Positions 10,903-23,005 are shown, counted from the stretch's first letter. The stretch: 64,000 nucleotides of DNA from Chrysopilus asiliformis (GCA_964034945.1 OZ035961.1:76882188-76946187); one strand, 5' to 3'. A program made the numbers and translations. Notes: generated from the sequence alone by a model not told the origin.

Positions 10903-11099
10903 ACAATTTTCCCAATGCAAAACGGCTATGGTGTTTTGATTAGTTTTTAAAACTGCTTTTGTTCTGGCAATGCTTGCAATTCAGCGGCTGACTTCCGAAT
11001 AGAAGAATTACTAGCAAAATTGAACAGTGTGTTGATTGCATAAGGGGGTCATATAACCAGAGTTAATTTCTCAGCTCACCAGGTTGTACATGGCGCATT

Positions 11100-13575
11100 T
11101 TTTTTGTCATTTATTGGCATTCATTTTCGAGTTGTCGGGCTTGGAGCTACGTTAGTCCGTTGATTAAATTAATTTACTATTTTTTATTATTTTTTACATA
11201 TACCTACATATTATACATATATAAATAATTTAATTTTCGACATTTTGTTTTGTTGTGTTCAATTTTTGTTTTTTAAAAGTGATTCAAACAAGAAGATTAT
11301 TGGAAAACAACTGATAGTAAAGTAATTGAAAAACAAATATATTTATGTTACGAATAAAATTCGAGTGTTAGCCGTTTTTTGAAAAATTCTCAGTTTTTTT
11401 TTAAATAACAGAAAAACTGAGATCAATCAAGTGCAGTGATTTGTTAAATGTGACCAAACAAAAAAGTAATTTTAAAAAATCGCAAGGTAATTACGCCAAT
11501 TCTAATAGCAGAGTAAAGCAAAGCAATTAAAAATTAATTAAGAATCGTGTTCAAGAAGTTTTCATCCGTTTTGTTGCTGTCGTTGTTTTTTTTGAAATAT
11601 ATTTTTCCCCGTTGTGAATTAATTCTGTGCGAGTTTGCGTGAGTTAAAAATTCTGTGCAGATAGCTCAAGGGAAAACCAACGAAAAGACTCAAGAATTTT
11701 TCCAAAAATCAAACAAAATCTGAAGTTTTCTTTTTTATTCATCTTTTTTGCGTGTTTGTCAGAAATATTGGAAAAAAGAACGAAAAATCACAAAGTCGAC
11801 AACACCACAAGTTTCTGTATAAAAAAATTACAATTCAGCTAAATTATATTTTCATTATTTTCTGGCTTTTCCTATACCTCACTACCCCAAAGTTACACTC
11901 CTATATATCTGAAAAATCTTTGCTAAAAAACTATTATTTTCTTCAAAAATAATAAGTCGTATAGATTTTCCATATATATATAAAGTTGCGAGTACGTTTT
12001 CGTATAAAAAATATCCATATTCATATGTTGAGTACCTCTCCCAGTGTTTAGTAGAGAACTTGTTTTTTTTTTATAACGATCACTCCGTACCCACACACGT
12101 CTAGAAAAGCGAAGCAACAAGTACAAAAATCATCGACTATCAATGTATTTATGTTAATCGCAGTGTTGTGCTTTTTTACAGAAAAAAGAGAAAAAATCGA
12201 GAAAAGGCAAAAATAATATAAAGCAAAAATAAGAAGGAAAAATCAAACAACAAAACATCATCGAAGTGATTTCAAAATAAAAACTCTCGTCGTTCCCGTA
12301 ATCGCGTGCACCAGCACCAGCACAAGCCCAACTAGCAAAAGAAGCACGAGTCGAAACCATACCAGACTAGGCCACTATCAGCCACAAGAAGCAAGGCAAA
12401 AACCCGAGTCAGTTCTCCATTTTGATACGAGAATTGTAGAAAACATAGCTGAGCTCTGTGTACGCAAATAACGCAACTGTAGTCGAGCCAATATATCGAA
12501 GAAGTTTCACAGAGCCACAAACACTTGGCACATATATGAATTCAGCTGAATAGGAAAACGCTATCCAACGCCATAATTCCTGTGGCCAACAAACCCCACC
12601 TGATTTACCTGCCTACCTAGCGAGTCGAGCAACAGGCAAGCCAGTTCAACAAGTGAACAACCCAAGTCGCCAGAGAAGCACCAACCAAGCAAAAACGCAG
12701 CACACACGTCAATTGTGTATGTCGGAAACGCGCATAAGGCCAAGTAGAGGAGCAATAAAGTCAGATAGCGATATTGGATTCCATAGCAGCAACGATCGTT
12801 AACGTTATCCGATCTAATGCCAGTTCTCGGTTGAGATTTGTAAGCGTCATGAAGAAAATTAAGTGATCACCTGTGCAAGAAACCTCTACAGGATATTTAT
12901 TAGTGATCCCTTCACGAAAGAATCGCACTAGAAAAAAAAACTCTGCACAGAAAGCAATTAGCTCTAGTCACAATTTCGATTAAAAGTGAACAGTTAGTCT
13001 CATAAACTTTCGATAGATCGATCGAGGAAGTACTGTTAGCTCAAAGATCGCGCGTCATTTAATGGTCGACCTCTGGTAATTAGAAGCAAACAACATCATT
13101 GGAAATCATCTACGATCAGTGAAAACACTGAGATTATCTGTGATCCGCGGAAAAACTCTGAACTTGTTACGATTCTCAGTCAGGTTCGTTAGAAATCTTT
13201 TTGGGATTATGAAAACTTTCTGCTATAACGTGAATTTTGCCGTAATTTTGAAGATCCTTTACAAGTGAAGATCACTGAAACGTTTATAAATAATTCCAGA
13301 TGCACATAAACTGTAGAACACCTTCATATGCGTGGACACCGTTCAGTTGCTACTAATGTTGTCTCCACCGAGTTTTCATAACGCACGATCACTAGAGTTA
13401 CGAAATCGAAACGTTTTAATTTAGAAGCGGTTGGATTCGAGTTGAGGATTAGCCCCACGTAGACACGATCGTTGAACAGTCTGTGGAAACGAAAGAAAAT
13501 TTCTGTAGTTTGCTTCTCCGAAGAAGAGATTTACGCAAACTTTTATCGCACATTTAAGAAAAAAAAAATAGAAAA
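11100..13575 (+). promoter_or_regulatory. yki: Probable yki promoter and long 5' untranslated region
   Basis: About 2.4 kb just upstream of the yki ATG lacks the inverted-repeat elements that fill the rest of the window. It becomes A-rich and purine-rich, with a more GC-rich and CAG/CCA-rich stretch at about 12,300-12,760, as is usual for insect 5' leaders. Several upstream ATGs are present (for example at 12,849). I could not place a transcription start with confidence: no convincing TATA plus initiator pair was found, and a 5' UTR intron cannot be excluded. Boundaries are inferred. Confidence 0.45.
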
Positions 13576-14306
13576 ATGGCTCTAAATAACAATAATAATA
13601 GTAGTTTAAATAATAACAATTCAATCGATGCATCAGATTCTGTGAAACAGGGCAATTTAGTTGTCCGCATCGATCAGGATTCAGATGATAATCTTCAAGC
13701 GCTATTTGACAGTGTCTTGAAGCCCGGTGATTCTAAGCGTCCTCTCCAAGTGCCATTTCGTATGCGTAAGCTGCCGAATTCATTCTTCAATCCACCTTCG
13801 ACTGGCTCCAAATCGCCATCGGTGTCGCATTCACGTGCCAATAGCACCGACTCAGCATTTAGTACGGGATCGCAGAGTGGCGCTCCACCACAACCGACGG
13901 CGGCACAGACGAATCGCGGCCTTCAAATAAGTCATTCTCGGGCGCACAGCAGTCCCGCCTCACTGCAGCAGACTTATGCCGCAGCCGGACTAAATGCACA
14001 GAATAATAACAGCAGCCCCAACAGTAGCAATGCGAACGGCGCGGGCAGTGGAGGCGGCGGAAGCGCTGGTAGTGCAGGGGGGAATTCAGCAGCATCCGGT
14101 ACAGGTAGTGGAAGTGGCGCAGCCGGAAGTGCTAGTGTTGGTGGCGGCCAACAGGCTCAGCCGCAAACTAGTAGCATTCAGCCGGTGCATATGAAGCAGA
14201 GATCGTATGATGTTGTCAGTGCCATTCAATTGCAGGAAGAGTTAGGTGATTTGCCACCTGGATGGGAGCAGGCCAGAACCGCCGAAGGGCAGATTTACTA
14301 TTTAAA
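13576..14306 (+). CDS. yki: Yorkie/YAP transcriptional coactivator, N-terminal coding exon
   Basis: This exon encodes the N-terminal ~243 residues of Yorkie, the Hippo-pathway coactivator that enters the nucleus and binds the TEAD factor Scalloped when not phosphorylated by Warts. Seen: an Asn-rich start (residues 4-15); the TEAD-binding region at about 29-74, with LQALF at 40-44 and RMRKLPNSFF at 62-71 (Ser69 aligns with human YAP Ser94); three HxRxxS Warts sites, HSRANS (Ser90), HSRAHS followed by SPAS (Ser125, the 14-3-3 type site) and HMKQRS (Ser210); a Gly/Ser/Ala-rich linker at about 155-190; and the start of WW domain 1, LPPGWEQ at 226-232, running to IYYL at 240-243. The exon ends in AA before GTAAGT, so an Asn codon is split (phase 2) in the middle of WW1, as expected for YYLN in the family. 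The start ATG has an A-rich context (GAAAAATGG). Open reading continues only two codons past the donor. The family identity is certain; the remaining exons were not found in the window. Confidence 0.96.
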
Positions 14307-14312
14307 GTAAGT
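14307..14312 (+). promoter_or_regulatory. yki: 5' splice donor of yki intron 1
   Basis: The exon ends ..TTA AA and is followed by GTAAGT, a perfect consensus donor. Splicing here leaves two bases of an Asn codon, which is what the conserved WW1 sequence YYLN requires. Reading through would put Lys and then a stop in the middle of the WW domain. Confidence 0.9.
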
Positions 14313-14734
14313 GAAATATAATTATTCTTAGAGCTTTATTCTATTTCAGATTTTCTGTTACCCGATTTTTCCACGTAACGGAAATTTTTTAATAAAAGAG
14401 GAAGTATACCTACACCTATCCTACGAAAAACTTAGGCGAATTCGACAATCAAGTTTAAGAATTCTATGCGGTATAAAGGTCATCCATTAATGAATTCTTT
14501 TTAGTAATTATATCGGATGGGTTCAAAATTTAGAGATGCTTTTCTTTTTTAAATTGGTATGATTTCCAACAGATTGATTTTGTCTATGATATGAATTTTA
14601 ATCTCTGTAAAATCATTGAGGTGGGGTCGGCGGTACTAAACTTCATACGAAAAAGCGTGGGTGGTCGAAAGGCCGAAACTTAAATGAAAGTTTTAGAAAT
14701 ATTAGGTGGCAATGAAAACCATTTATACACAAAA

Positions 14735-15275
14735 TGTGCTAAATAAACAATATCTGATGTGGACAGCACATGACTTTCTTATACAAAATTTACGTTCTTG
14801 CGCAATTACACTATAACTTGACGAACACAATTTTTTTTTTGCAAAATTTTAGGTATCTCGATAACGGTAAAAGATATCGATTTACGGTAAAGGCAGAAAT
14901 GTAGAGAATTTTAGTATCTCTAATTCTTCCTTATACTGTTTTTCGAAATAGCGTCAGTTTGCAAGCAATTGGCAAAAATCTATTTTTTTTTACTTTTTTA
15001 TGAAAATATCTCAATAGCGGTAAAAGATAGCGGATTGGAGTCAAAAACAATTCATACATAAAACCAAACTCAATCGATTTGTCACTCAATTGGTATACGA
15101 TACAGAAGTATCATACAACATACGCAATCATGCGCAATCGAACAGAAGTGAACTGCAGCGGATTCAAGAATACAAATTGCGTTCAATCGAGGGAAATCGA
15201 ACAAATTTAACGCTACTTTGGATGCCAGGATAGGCATGAATATTTTTTATACTACGTATAAGAAAGTAAAAATTT
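14735..15275 (-). repeat. Family F repeat, rearranged copy in yki intron
   Basis: The copy begins with ATCTGATGTGGACAGCAC and TTATACAAAATTTACG, then carries GATAACGGTAAAAGATATCG and CTCAATAGCGGTAAAAGATA. An unrelated stretch at about 15,055-15,235 precedes the end-like ATAAGAAAGTAAAAATTTAT. Confidence 0.75.
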
Positions 15276-15885
15276 ATTTTTCACTACATTTATTTATAAT
15301 TCTAAAAGGTACTAATTCTAATTTTAATATTTTACCTATAAATAAAAATGTCGAAATACCTATTTTGAGCAGAATATTGCTAGTAATTTTAAGCGAAAAC
15401 TTCAAAAATACTTTGGGCCATAATAAACAATTTTTTTAAACAATTACAAATAAGTATATTACAGTCCAATTGCTGTAAGTAAATATTCTTTGCTGATAAC
15501 ACAAAGTGATATGTCAACAATTTATTACTCATTCAAGTGATCACCAATCTCAAACATCACATCGGAATCTTAAACATTTCTAAATACAAAAACAACTTTT
15601 AGAATTCTTTTGTTTCTAAACCTAAGAAGAAATTGTTAAAAAAATACGCATGTCCCATTTTAATGTTATTTGTTCGTACTCGGGTTCAGTGGAAAAATCT
15701 GAAACTCGTGAATTTAAATTTGTTATCAGTTAGTTACCTGGATTAAAGGCTCTATATTAAACTTACTTCAGTGCCATCATGTGTGCTGATAGTCGCGTTT
15801 TTATTGTAACTGTATAAATTTAGATTGGTTCACAAGTTCATACCCTCTCTTGAGTTTGTGAAATTGTAACCATACCGTGTTTTTT

Positions 15886-16060
15886 ATACCCGTATGGTGA
15901 AACCAAAGGGTATATTAACTTTGCCTTACCGTTTGTAACGCCAAGATCCCGTCATCACACACAAAAATGAATTACACCATTGTGTTTAGAATGATAAAAA
16001 AAAGTTGAATTTAGCATGTCCGTCCGTCCGTCCGTCTGTGGCGCGAATTGGCAATTATAC
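15886..16060 (-). repeat. Family D repeat, truncated copy
   Basis: It begins TATACCCGTATGGTGAAACC, continues with the conserved TTTGTAACGCCAAGATCCCG and GTCCGTCCGTCCGTCTGTGG, and then breaks off at GGCGCGAATTG where other copies continue for about 400 bp. Confidence 0.85.
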
Positions 16061-16228
16061 CTGCGGTCCGCATTGTATTATTGTTGTTAGGTTAGATTTA
16101 GACTCTGTATCAGTTTGTAGTCTGTCACGCACGTCGCACTTGTTTCAAATAAGTGATTGTGTTGTGTGTGACAAAATTTTTATAATAACTTTTTAGTTAG
16201 AAGTTTATTGTGATTTTTCAAATTCTCT

Positions 16229-16309
16229 ACTTCGGTGCCATCTGAAAGGCTATTTTCCGCGACAGGAAACATCGTGAGCAGTAAACGAAGTTGCCTGTCA
16301 GGAGACCAC
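16229..16309 (+). pseudogene. hAT transposase C-terminal (dimerisation) remnant
   Basis: The reading TSVPSERLFSATGNIVSSKR followed by LSGDH is the hallmark of the hAT family C-terminal dimerisation domain (xxSxxSERxFSxxGxIxxxKRxxL). Only about 27 residues remain, in a frame that soon stops. The CATCGATG-rich tract 130 bp downstream probably was the subterminal region of the same element. Confidence 0.85.
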
Positions 16310-16439
16310 TGTTTTCCACAGTGTGCATAATAAATATTGGGGTTTGGACTAGGTTGCGGTAGTTTTATTTTACAAAAGTGTTACTACTATTAAATAAATT
16401 ACTTTTATTAATTCACTTTTAAAAGTTCTTTATTTATTG

Positions 16440-16564
16440 AAAAAACATCGATGTTTTAAGAACATCGATGTTTTCGGTTCGATGTTTTTGTTGCAACGAT
16501 GTTTTGAGTTTTAAAACATCGATGTCGTCAACATCGATGTTTTTCTTTCGATGTCACAGCACTA
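16440..16564. repeat. AACATCGATGTTT array, probable hAT subterminal region
   Basis: AACATCGATGTT or near variants occurs about six times within 125 bp. The tract ends CGATGTCACAGCACTA, which fits the TAGTGCTGTGACATCG type of hAT terminus on the reverse strand. With the transposase remnant upstream this looks like the 3' end of a decayed autonomous hAT element. Confidence 0.65.
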
Positions 16565-17880
16565 CCAAAAACCGTCCGACGAGCTATTCAAACCGAAAAG
16601 TTCCTAAATTCCACACGGTAGGATTTTGTATGTGTGCGTGTATCTCTTCCAAAACGGTGGTGCATCACTTTTCGGAGAGATTGATTCCGTTTCTTTCCCC
16701 CCACAACTCTTCGTCAAAACATTTCTCATTACTCCGGTGCAAGCAGGAAGCGTGTAGGATCACACATTTCACTATTACAAGATATTAATTTTATCGAGAA
16801 AACAAATTACCCTCCTCTAGTGTCGAGCACATAAAATTTATCCACTCGAGTGAAAGTATCACCAGTGAACTTACAGTTTTATTTGATCTGGAAGATGTAT
16901 GGACGAGTTGCGGCTGAGAACACAACTAATGTAGAAAAATTTCAAATTATAGATATCTTCCGAAAGAAGTTTTTTTTCTCTCTAGATCCCTCAATGTTTC
17001 TGGCATCACAAAATTTGTATAAAAACATATTTTTAAAAAATCCCCCGACTGCATTGTATTACGAAATATTTCTTGATTCCTGTATAAACGAATACCGCAT
17101 TCAAAATTTTCTGAATTGCCTTAGAACATAAAAAACGAAAAATAAACCAAAATAATTACAAAAAGTCTGAAACAGGGCCTTACTATCATTAAATCTTATC
17201 AGAATTTTGTTACTCTCTGCTGATATGTCAGTCAGTCGGTGTTAAAATTTTGATAAGAAAATATTTTTCACTGTCGCTATAGTATAAAATCGCTATAGGG
17301 CACGTTATCGCGACAATTTAAGTGTCCACCACAAAACAGTCGTGTATGACAAATACACAAAAAAAATTTTTTTTATACAAAGTTGGAAAAACGGAAAACG
17401 TCACTCATGATCAGGAAAATAAATATAAAGATTTCAAAAGTTTGCGTTATCTAAGGCGTACAGATATGAATAGATCATAAAGATATTTAGATATTGTACC
17501 AAATTTATTTGGTGTAAATCTCTATCAAGCTCAGGTAAGTGTGCCAAACTTGTATACTCAAATAACCGTATAATATCCTTTCAGTAAATTAAATTTAGTT
17601 TCAACAAAAAAAAAAAAACTTGGGGGTTTAGTAAAACCCCTTATTGCCTAATTGTGTGTACTAAATTCAAAAACGTATGTAGCGATGTCGTCCACTGTTG
17701 CAACATTTCTCTCCATAGGTTTTAGGTAGTCTACGCGTTTGTCACGTTTTCATTCGATCGTTTTGTTTCCAAGTAGAACTCCCGTCAGATTGAATTCAGG
17801 CCCACGTCTCAATAACCAGAACCATTTTAAATGCAAAACTCAAACTAAAACTGAGACCCCAAATGGGCTGAAGTAGGAAA
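16565..17880. other. Intronic stretch with nothing recognisable
   Basis: The 93- and 106-codon open frames in this stretch have no recognisable family. A 12-A run occurs at about 17,608. No inverted-repeat pair was seen. Confidence 0.4.
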
Positions 17881-17882
17881 AC

Positions 17883-18340
17883 ATGGAATTGAAAAAAAAA
17901 ATTCTCATGGCAAGTCGATATCAGCAAGAAAGGCGACTCCACACAAATGCGGATGGATCTGAACTAGCAAAGGCGTACGGGACAAGAGAATTAGTAGAGA
18001 CTCTGGTTTTCTTAAAGAAAGAAGTTTGCCCCGTCGACTCGGAGAAGTTGTTTGCCTTTTGTGATATTCTTCAACTTCTGTATGTACTGCACGGACGGCT
18101 TTGGCCAAAGTAGATGTATCTATACGGTCGAAGCAGCTGAGTGAGCTGCTGGTTGTTTGCTTGACTGGTTTCCTGGCTGCCGTCGCGCCGCCGTCGCCGA
18201 GACCACCTGAAGTCGTCGTCGTCGTGTGGAGCTCTGGCCAACGTTAGTGTTTCCGTATCTACAAGACTCTTCGTTTTGTATCAATTTCCTCCTTGACGTC
18301 TTCTTCTCCACTTGCCGCCACCAAACAAATCGAATGATTC
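17883..18340. other. Coding-like region, both strands open, unidentified
   Basis: On the plus strand an ATG at 17,883 opens a 76-codon frame (SELAKAYGTRELVETL, PVDSEKLFAFCDILQLLYVL). On the minus strand a stop-free frame from about 18,235 down to 17,908 gives RKPVKQTTSSSLSCFDRIDT and STLAKAVRAVHTEVEEYHKR. The stretch is more GC-rich than its surroundings, with a (GTC)n run near 18,212 on the plus strand. I do not recognise either reading; no intact gene structure or splice context is evident. It may be an old transposon or gene fragment. Confidence 0.25.
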
Positions 18341-19369
18341 GCAAGTATTGCCCGAATAGTTGGTTGTAACAACTTCACAGCCGTTTTAGTTAAATGGTTC
18401 CAGCGACCGACTACCAATCAGCCCCAGACAAAGAATGACCTTTGAGGTACCAGTGTATTGGTTCGTATAGCTGGTGTGCAATGAACCGACCACCGTAATC
18501 GCAAACATACAAAATAGGAAAAAAAACTTTTATTTATTTATTTATTTTTTTTTCTTCATTGAATTCAAGTTTTTTCCAATTGTCAATTAGATAGGTGTAC
18601 GCGGCACACAGAGTAGAGTAGGAAGACTATCGAAGCCGTAAAAAAAAGTCGATTGAAGAAAAGTTGCTTGTAAACCGAAGATCAGACAAATCTCCAATGG
18701 TAGCAACAGGGACAAATCTATCTGTGTTTTCTGAGGCTGAGAATGTGGCCAATTTATTTAAAAATCGCTTTGAGAAATGTAATGGAAAAACATGATAATA
18801 AATAAAATGAAAATAATAATCGAATCTGGAGATTAATGTGAGAAAAAAGCCGCAACTTCTTCTGTATAGAAAAGATATGTACGGCTTCAGATGATATTTG
18901 CGATATTATAAATATACAAAAGCAACAGTAAAGAGGCAAGGGTGATGATTTTAAATGCAAAGCTGTTTATTCTATAATTTAACACAATTCTTAGCATTAT
19001 GTCATACAGAAGTTTCACTAAATTACAAAAATATTTTCATTTTGGTCTATTTGCCAGCACTTATTCAGTTTGTTTTCAAAATAATTTAATATGCGTATGG
19101 TTCATGAAACTCGCTTGGTTATTGGGCTTCTGAAACACAGAAAAGTGTCAGTAAGATTTAATGGCGTTTTTTTTATTGAAAAAGCAAATGTTTTGTTGAA
19201 AAATTAAAAACAAAGTTGTAATAAATTTAAATAAATTCATTGCGTTGAACATGTTTTAATATTCGTTTTAAAGAAATTATTAAAAACTTTTCTCTATAGA
19301 AATTTCAATTAAAAAAAACATGAGTAAAACTACAATTGCCGAAAAATATGAGGCAGACAAAATTTTATT

Positions 19370-19735
19370 TTAAAAATCCATTTGTGAGGGAAGGAGTGGT
19401 CGGGCTGATTTTTAATGTATGGTAGAGTTATAAATTTTTCAATCTAACTAACCGTATTCCAGGAAATCGCGAAAAAAATTTGTTTGTATGGGGGAGACGA
19501 GAAGGAATGGTCCGATTTTGCCGTTTAAGAACTAAGCCTTGCTATTCACGAGAAACGCAACTGTAAAAAATTTCAAGTCTCTAGTTCAATCTTTTCGAAA
19601 GTGGCGGTGTTCAGGGATGAACGGACGGGCGGACTTACGAACGGCTGGAAAAAAATCTTTCAATCAGCCTGGTGTAATTGACTAAATCTATACTAATATA
19701 AGATTCTTATATAGAGTATAAATATCTGATATAAA
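19370..19735 (+). repeat. Diverged D-related repeat, copy 1
   Basis: It shares with 27,960-28,415 the order: TTTTTAATGTATGGTAGAGT, GAAATCGCGAAAAAAATTTG, GTATGGGGGAG, GAAGGAATGGTCCGATTTTG, ATTTCAAGTCTCTAG, GGACGGGCGGACTTACG and a final CTTATATAGAGTATAAATAT. It follows the D plan at low identity. Confidence 0.6.
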
Positions 19736-19799
19736 CATCGTATTACCCCGTTATATTATTATTTTGTGCGTTTTTAACCTACGACGAAAACGTAATGTA

Positions 19800-20995
19800 C
19801 AAGAAAATAAACATAACAAAAGCTATAATTGCCAATCTGGCAATTATTGAAAACCCGTATGGTGATTTAACACGTTGACGGACAGTTGCGTCTATAGCCG
19901 TCAAGTTCAAGTTCACTATGTGACATGACGGCAATAGCCGTCCAATACGAAACGGTCGTTTTTAGACACTGCGGCTGTAGCAGCACAAATGTGCATTTAC
20001 CAGCGTACAAGTAGAAGCCTAGTGTCATGTTTTCGAAAAAAAATTTAGTATGCAAGGTTAACACATTGAGTATGCACGTGGTTGTGAACGGAGTAGTGCG
20101 ATCTTGTTTTCTCTTCAATTTACAGTTCCTGTCATTTATTTATTTTTGTTTGATCATGAACTAACATTTCGTGTAAAACTCCCAAAAATACTTTGTTGCT
20201 CACAAAAAATTGCTTATTTCAGTCATTAAACCTGTCATTTACGTTTTTAAATTTTTGCTGTTATAGCCGCCATCGTCCCATTACATAGTGTCTAGAGTCC
20301 GCTGGCGCCATGACGGTTGTAGCCGCAACCTAATTAAAGGTGCTGAATTAATCAAAATTAAGTGTATTTAAGCAGAAAGAGTAAAACTATACTTCTAATA
20401 TTCTAAAAATTACAAAAACATATAGTGTCAATTTTCGAATTTCACTTGTTTCTACTGTCCGTCAACGTGTTAAGTGAATGGCGAACAGTTTTATCAAAAT
20501 TCCACTATGAAGTCAAACTTTCCAATAAGATTTTTTTAAAATTTGTTCCAATCGGATTTTGATGTATGGGAGTTTTATGTAGAATAATATCCTGAATAAC
20601 TTTTGTTCTTGGACTTTTTTTTGATAAGATGGACCGTTTTTGAGATATTCGCAAAAAACGTTTTCGTTCGTATGGGGGGTACCCCCCCTAATGGTCAATT
20701 TTTGCCCATTAACGAACTTAGCCTCGCATTTTACGAAAAACGGATCCACGCAAAATTTCAAGTCTCTAGCTCAATCCGTGCGCCCGCAATCCGCGCCACA
20801 GACAGACAGACAGACAGACAGACAGACGGACAGACGGACGGACAGACGGACGGACGGACATGCTAAATTCAACTTTTTTCATCATTCTAAACACACTGGT
20901 GTAATTCATATTTGTGTGTGATGACGGGATCTTGGCGTTACAAACGGTAAGGCAAAGTTAGTATACCCTTTGGTTTCACCATACGGGTATAAAAA
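19800..20995 (+). repeat. Family D repeat interrupted by a piggyBac-like MITE
   Basis: The left end (ACATAACAAAAGCTATAATT, GCCAATCTGGCAATTATTG, CCCGTATGGTGATTTAA) is separated from the rest (GTGAATGGCGAACAG onward) by the TTAA-flanked MITE at 19,871-20,469. The microsatellite at 20,802-20,860 mixes GACA and GACG units. The right end is TCACCATACGGGTATA. Confidence 0.88.
19871..20469. mobile_element. 599-bp piggyBac-like MITE
   Basis: The ends CACGTTGACGGACAGT and ACTGTCCGTCAACGTG are perfect 16-bp inverted repeats flanked by TTAA (19,867-19,870 and 20,470-20,473), the strict target of piggyBac-type elements. Removing it with one TTAA restores the family D sequence seen at 56.75 kb. No transposase is inside; the 83-codon minus-strand frame here is not recognisable. 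TAGCCG motifs recur inside in both orientations. Confidence 0.88.
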
Positions 20996-21075
20996 CACAA
21001 AAATAGGGTATGGCTTGGCGTTCAGATTACAATGAATAGACGCCCGCGATTCAATCTAAAGCACATTTCAATACG

Positions 21076-21313
21076 CACACAGAGAAAAAATAGTAAATCT
21101 AACCATTTTATAATGGGGAATCGTGACTATTACTAAAATAGTTAATTTTAATAACAAAAACAGACAAAATCGGATATTTTTATAATAAATTTGACTAATT
21201 AGTAGTAAAATAGTCAATTTAACAGACTTTTTTTGTAATCGAAATGAACTATTTTAGTAACAGTCACGATTTCCCATTATGAAATAGATTCACTATTTTA
21301 TTTTCTCTGCGTG
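21076..21313. mobile_element. 238-bp TIR MITE
   Basis: CACACAGAGAAAAAATAGTA at the left is inverted as TACTATTTTATTTTCTCTGCGTG-like sequence at the right. ACTATTTTAGTAA and CGTGACTATTACTAAAATAG blocks, together with CATTATAATGGGGAATCGTGA-like blocks, pair further in, so most of the element can fold on itself. Confidence 0.75.
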
Positions 21314-22416
21314 AAGAATTCCATTTAGATTTAAAAAAGTCATTTATTAAAGATGTCTAAAGTTTGCGGTAAATAATTCCTCATAACGTCAACGTCAAAA
21401 CATTGCGAAAAATAATCCGTCGACCTTTGCAGTTACGAGATAGAGTTTATACCTGCGCAATTTTCACAATTAACATAATGTAGTTTATGGTTTATTAAAT
21501 TCCTTACAGGCCCTTGATAATCATTTTTTTTTTGCGGACGCATCACAAAACATTTGAGAGACATTCAGAATGTTGTTGTCTTTGAACGTCTTCAGTCAAC
21601 GCAAAACAAAACACAATAAATATCTGAAAAAAATGGAATTCATGCAAAACAGAATGAAATGAAGGGGCTTGAAGACACGAAGCGATACGATGTAGTAAAA
21701 TATTTCATAGAAAATTGTTGTCGACCTGTGAAGTCTGATCACTTCTGTCTGATGAGTGAGCGCACGGTGTAGTATTACAAAATGCAGCAATTGCATTCAT
21801 TGTTGGTTCTATCTAATAAAAAAAACAAATTTTCTAGCCATAGAAATTAAGAAAGAAAGACACTGCATTGGATATTTGTTAAGCCTGATACACACGGTCA
21901 ACTGAAATAGTGAAAACAGGTTGATTGTCAGTGGAATCTGTCATTCTACCGTTGATAAAATATCAACTTTTCAACGTGTATTTTGTTTTTTTAAATCTAA
22001 TGTCGTGTGGATTCGGCATTAGAATACTATACCAGACATCACAACCATATATACAACCAACATTTTTGTATCTATTAAGTGGGAATTACAATATCCCGCC
22101 AGCATCAGCCAAATGATTTCATTGGCTAAGAGGTCCTCTTACGTCATAGAGTCGCGAAAAATTCTCGCTGTCGTGTTCATCTCTAATCCTAATGTTGTTG
22201 TCCTCGCTGCGCAGCATTTTTGACAGCTGATTCTGGGTGGCTTTAATTGCACGGAGAAAGGAGCGATTTGAAAGCAATTTATCGGATAAATCATAAATAA
22301 TAACACATTTTAATATAATCATTCCTTAAAAATCAACAAAAAACAAATTTCAGTGAAAATTCTCGCTGTCGTCAATATATTTCCATTGTTTTTGCTGTCA
22401 TTGTTGCTGCCGACCA

Positions 22417-22752
22417 TTACAATGAAGCCTTTACACTGAAAAATATGTTCTTGCTGAGTTTAATTTTAGCTGAAATGCTATCATTCATCACTTGATTCTC
22501 ATCAAAATGCAATTCATAGTCATAGCTGACCACCAGACCGATAGCGGAGTCGCTTCCAAGTTCAACATGTGCGGCGTCAGTTATGGATGAACTACTGCTC
22601 AAAAGATCTGCTGGATGGCTGGCTGAAATGAATACAGATGGATGCCTTAACTTCCTCTCGTTGCATTGACCTGCACGCAATTCTAACGAAGGTGACTTAG
22701 CTGCTAGATCCGTACATAATTTTAAAGCTGTATTCACATTATACCTACTCAT
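22417..22752 (-). other. Coding-like segment, unidentified, minus strand
   Basis: A 111-codon frame (SRYNVNTALKLCTDLAAKSP, SLELRAGQ, ADLLSSSSSITDAAHVELGS) has protein-like composition. Acceptor-like TATGAG and GAGTAG precede it. A second minus-strand frame at 24,232-24,409 would extend it in sense, but the splice phases do not match. I do not know the family. It could be an exon of an opposite-strand gene or a decayed gene copy. Confidence 0.3.
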
Positions 22753-22887
22753 ATTAAAACAAAAAAATCAGATTTTTTACAAACTAAAGTACATACTGTA
22801 AAAAATCCACCTTCTTGTTATAAATACGAATAAAGAGATTTCTCAAAAAACATTTGTATCTTCAAATAATTTGGTAACAGGGTTCGG

Positions 22888-23005
22888 TAACTAGGGATGC
22901 AACATCGTTCATATGTAAAACCTCGATATATCGAAAATCGATGTCTTTTTAAGGCCACATCGATGTTAAAAAACATCGTCCTGAAAACATCGATACCTCG
23001 ATGTT
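22888..23005. repeat. CATCGAT-rich tract, second site
   Basis: It starts TAGGGATGCAACATCG, a hAT-like terminus, and holds CCTCGATATATCG, AAAATCGATGTC, CACATCGATGTT and ACATCGATACCTCGATGTTT. A similar tract lies at 23,498-23,580. Confidence 0.5.

Noticed and set aside
13727..14194. Alternative frames inside the yki exon on both strands
   Set aside because: Shadows of the yki frame, which alone shows family conservation.
20603..20921. Frames across the 20.6-kb repeat
   Set aside because: Same microsatellite artefact in a family D copy.
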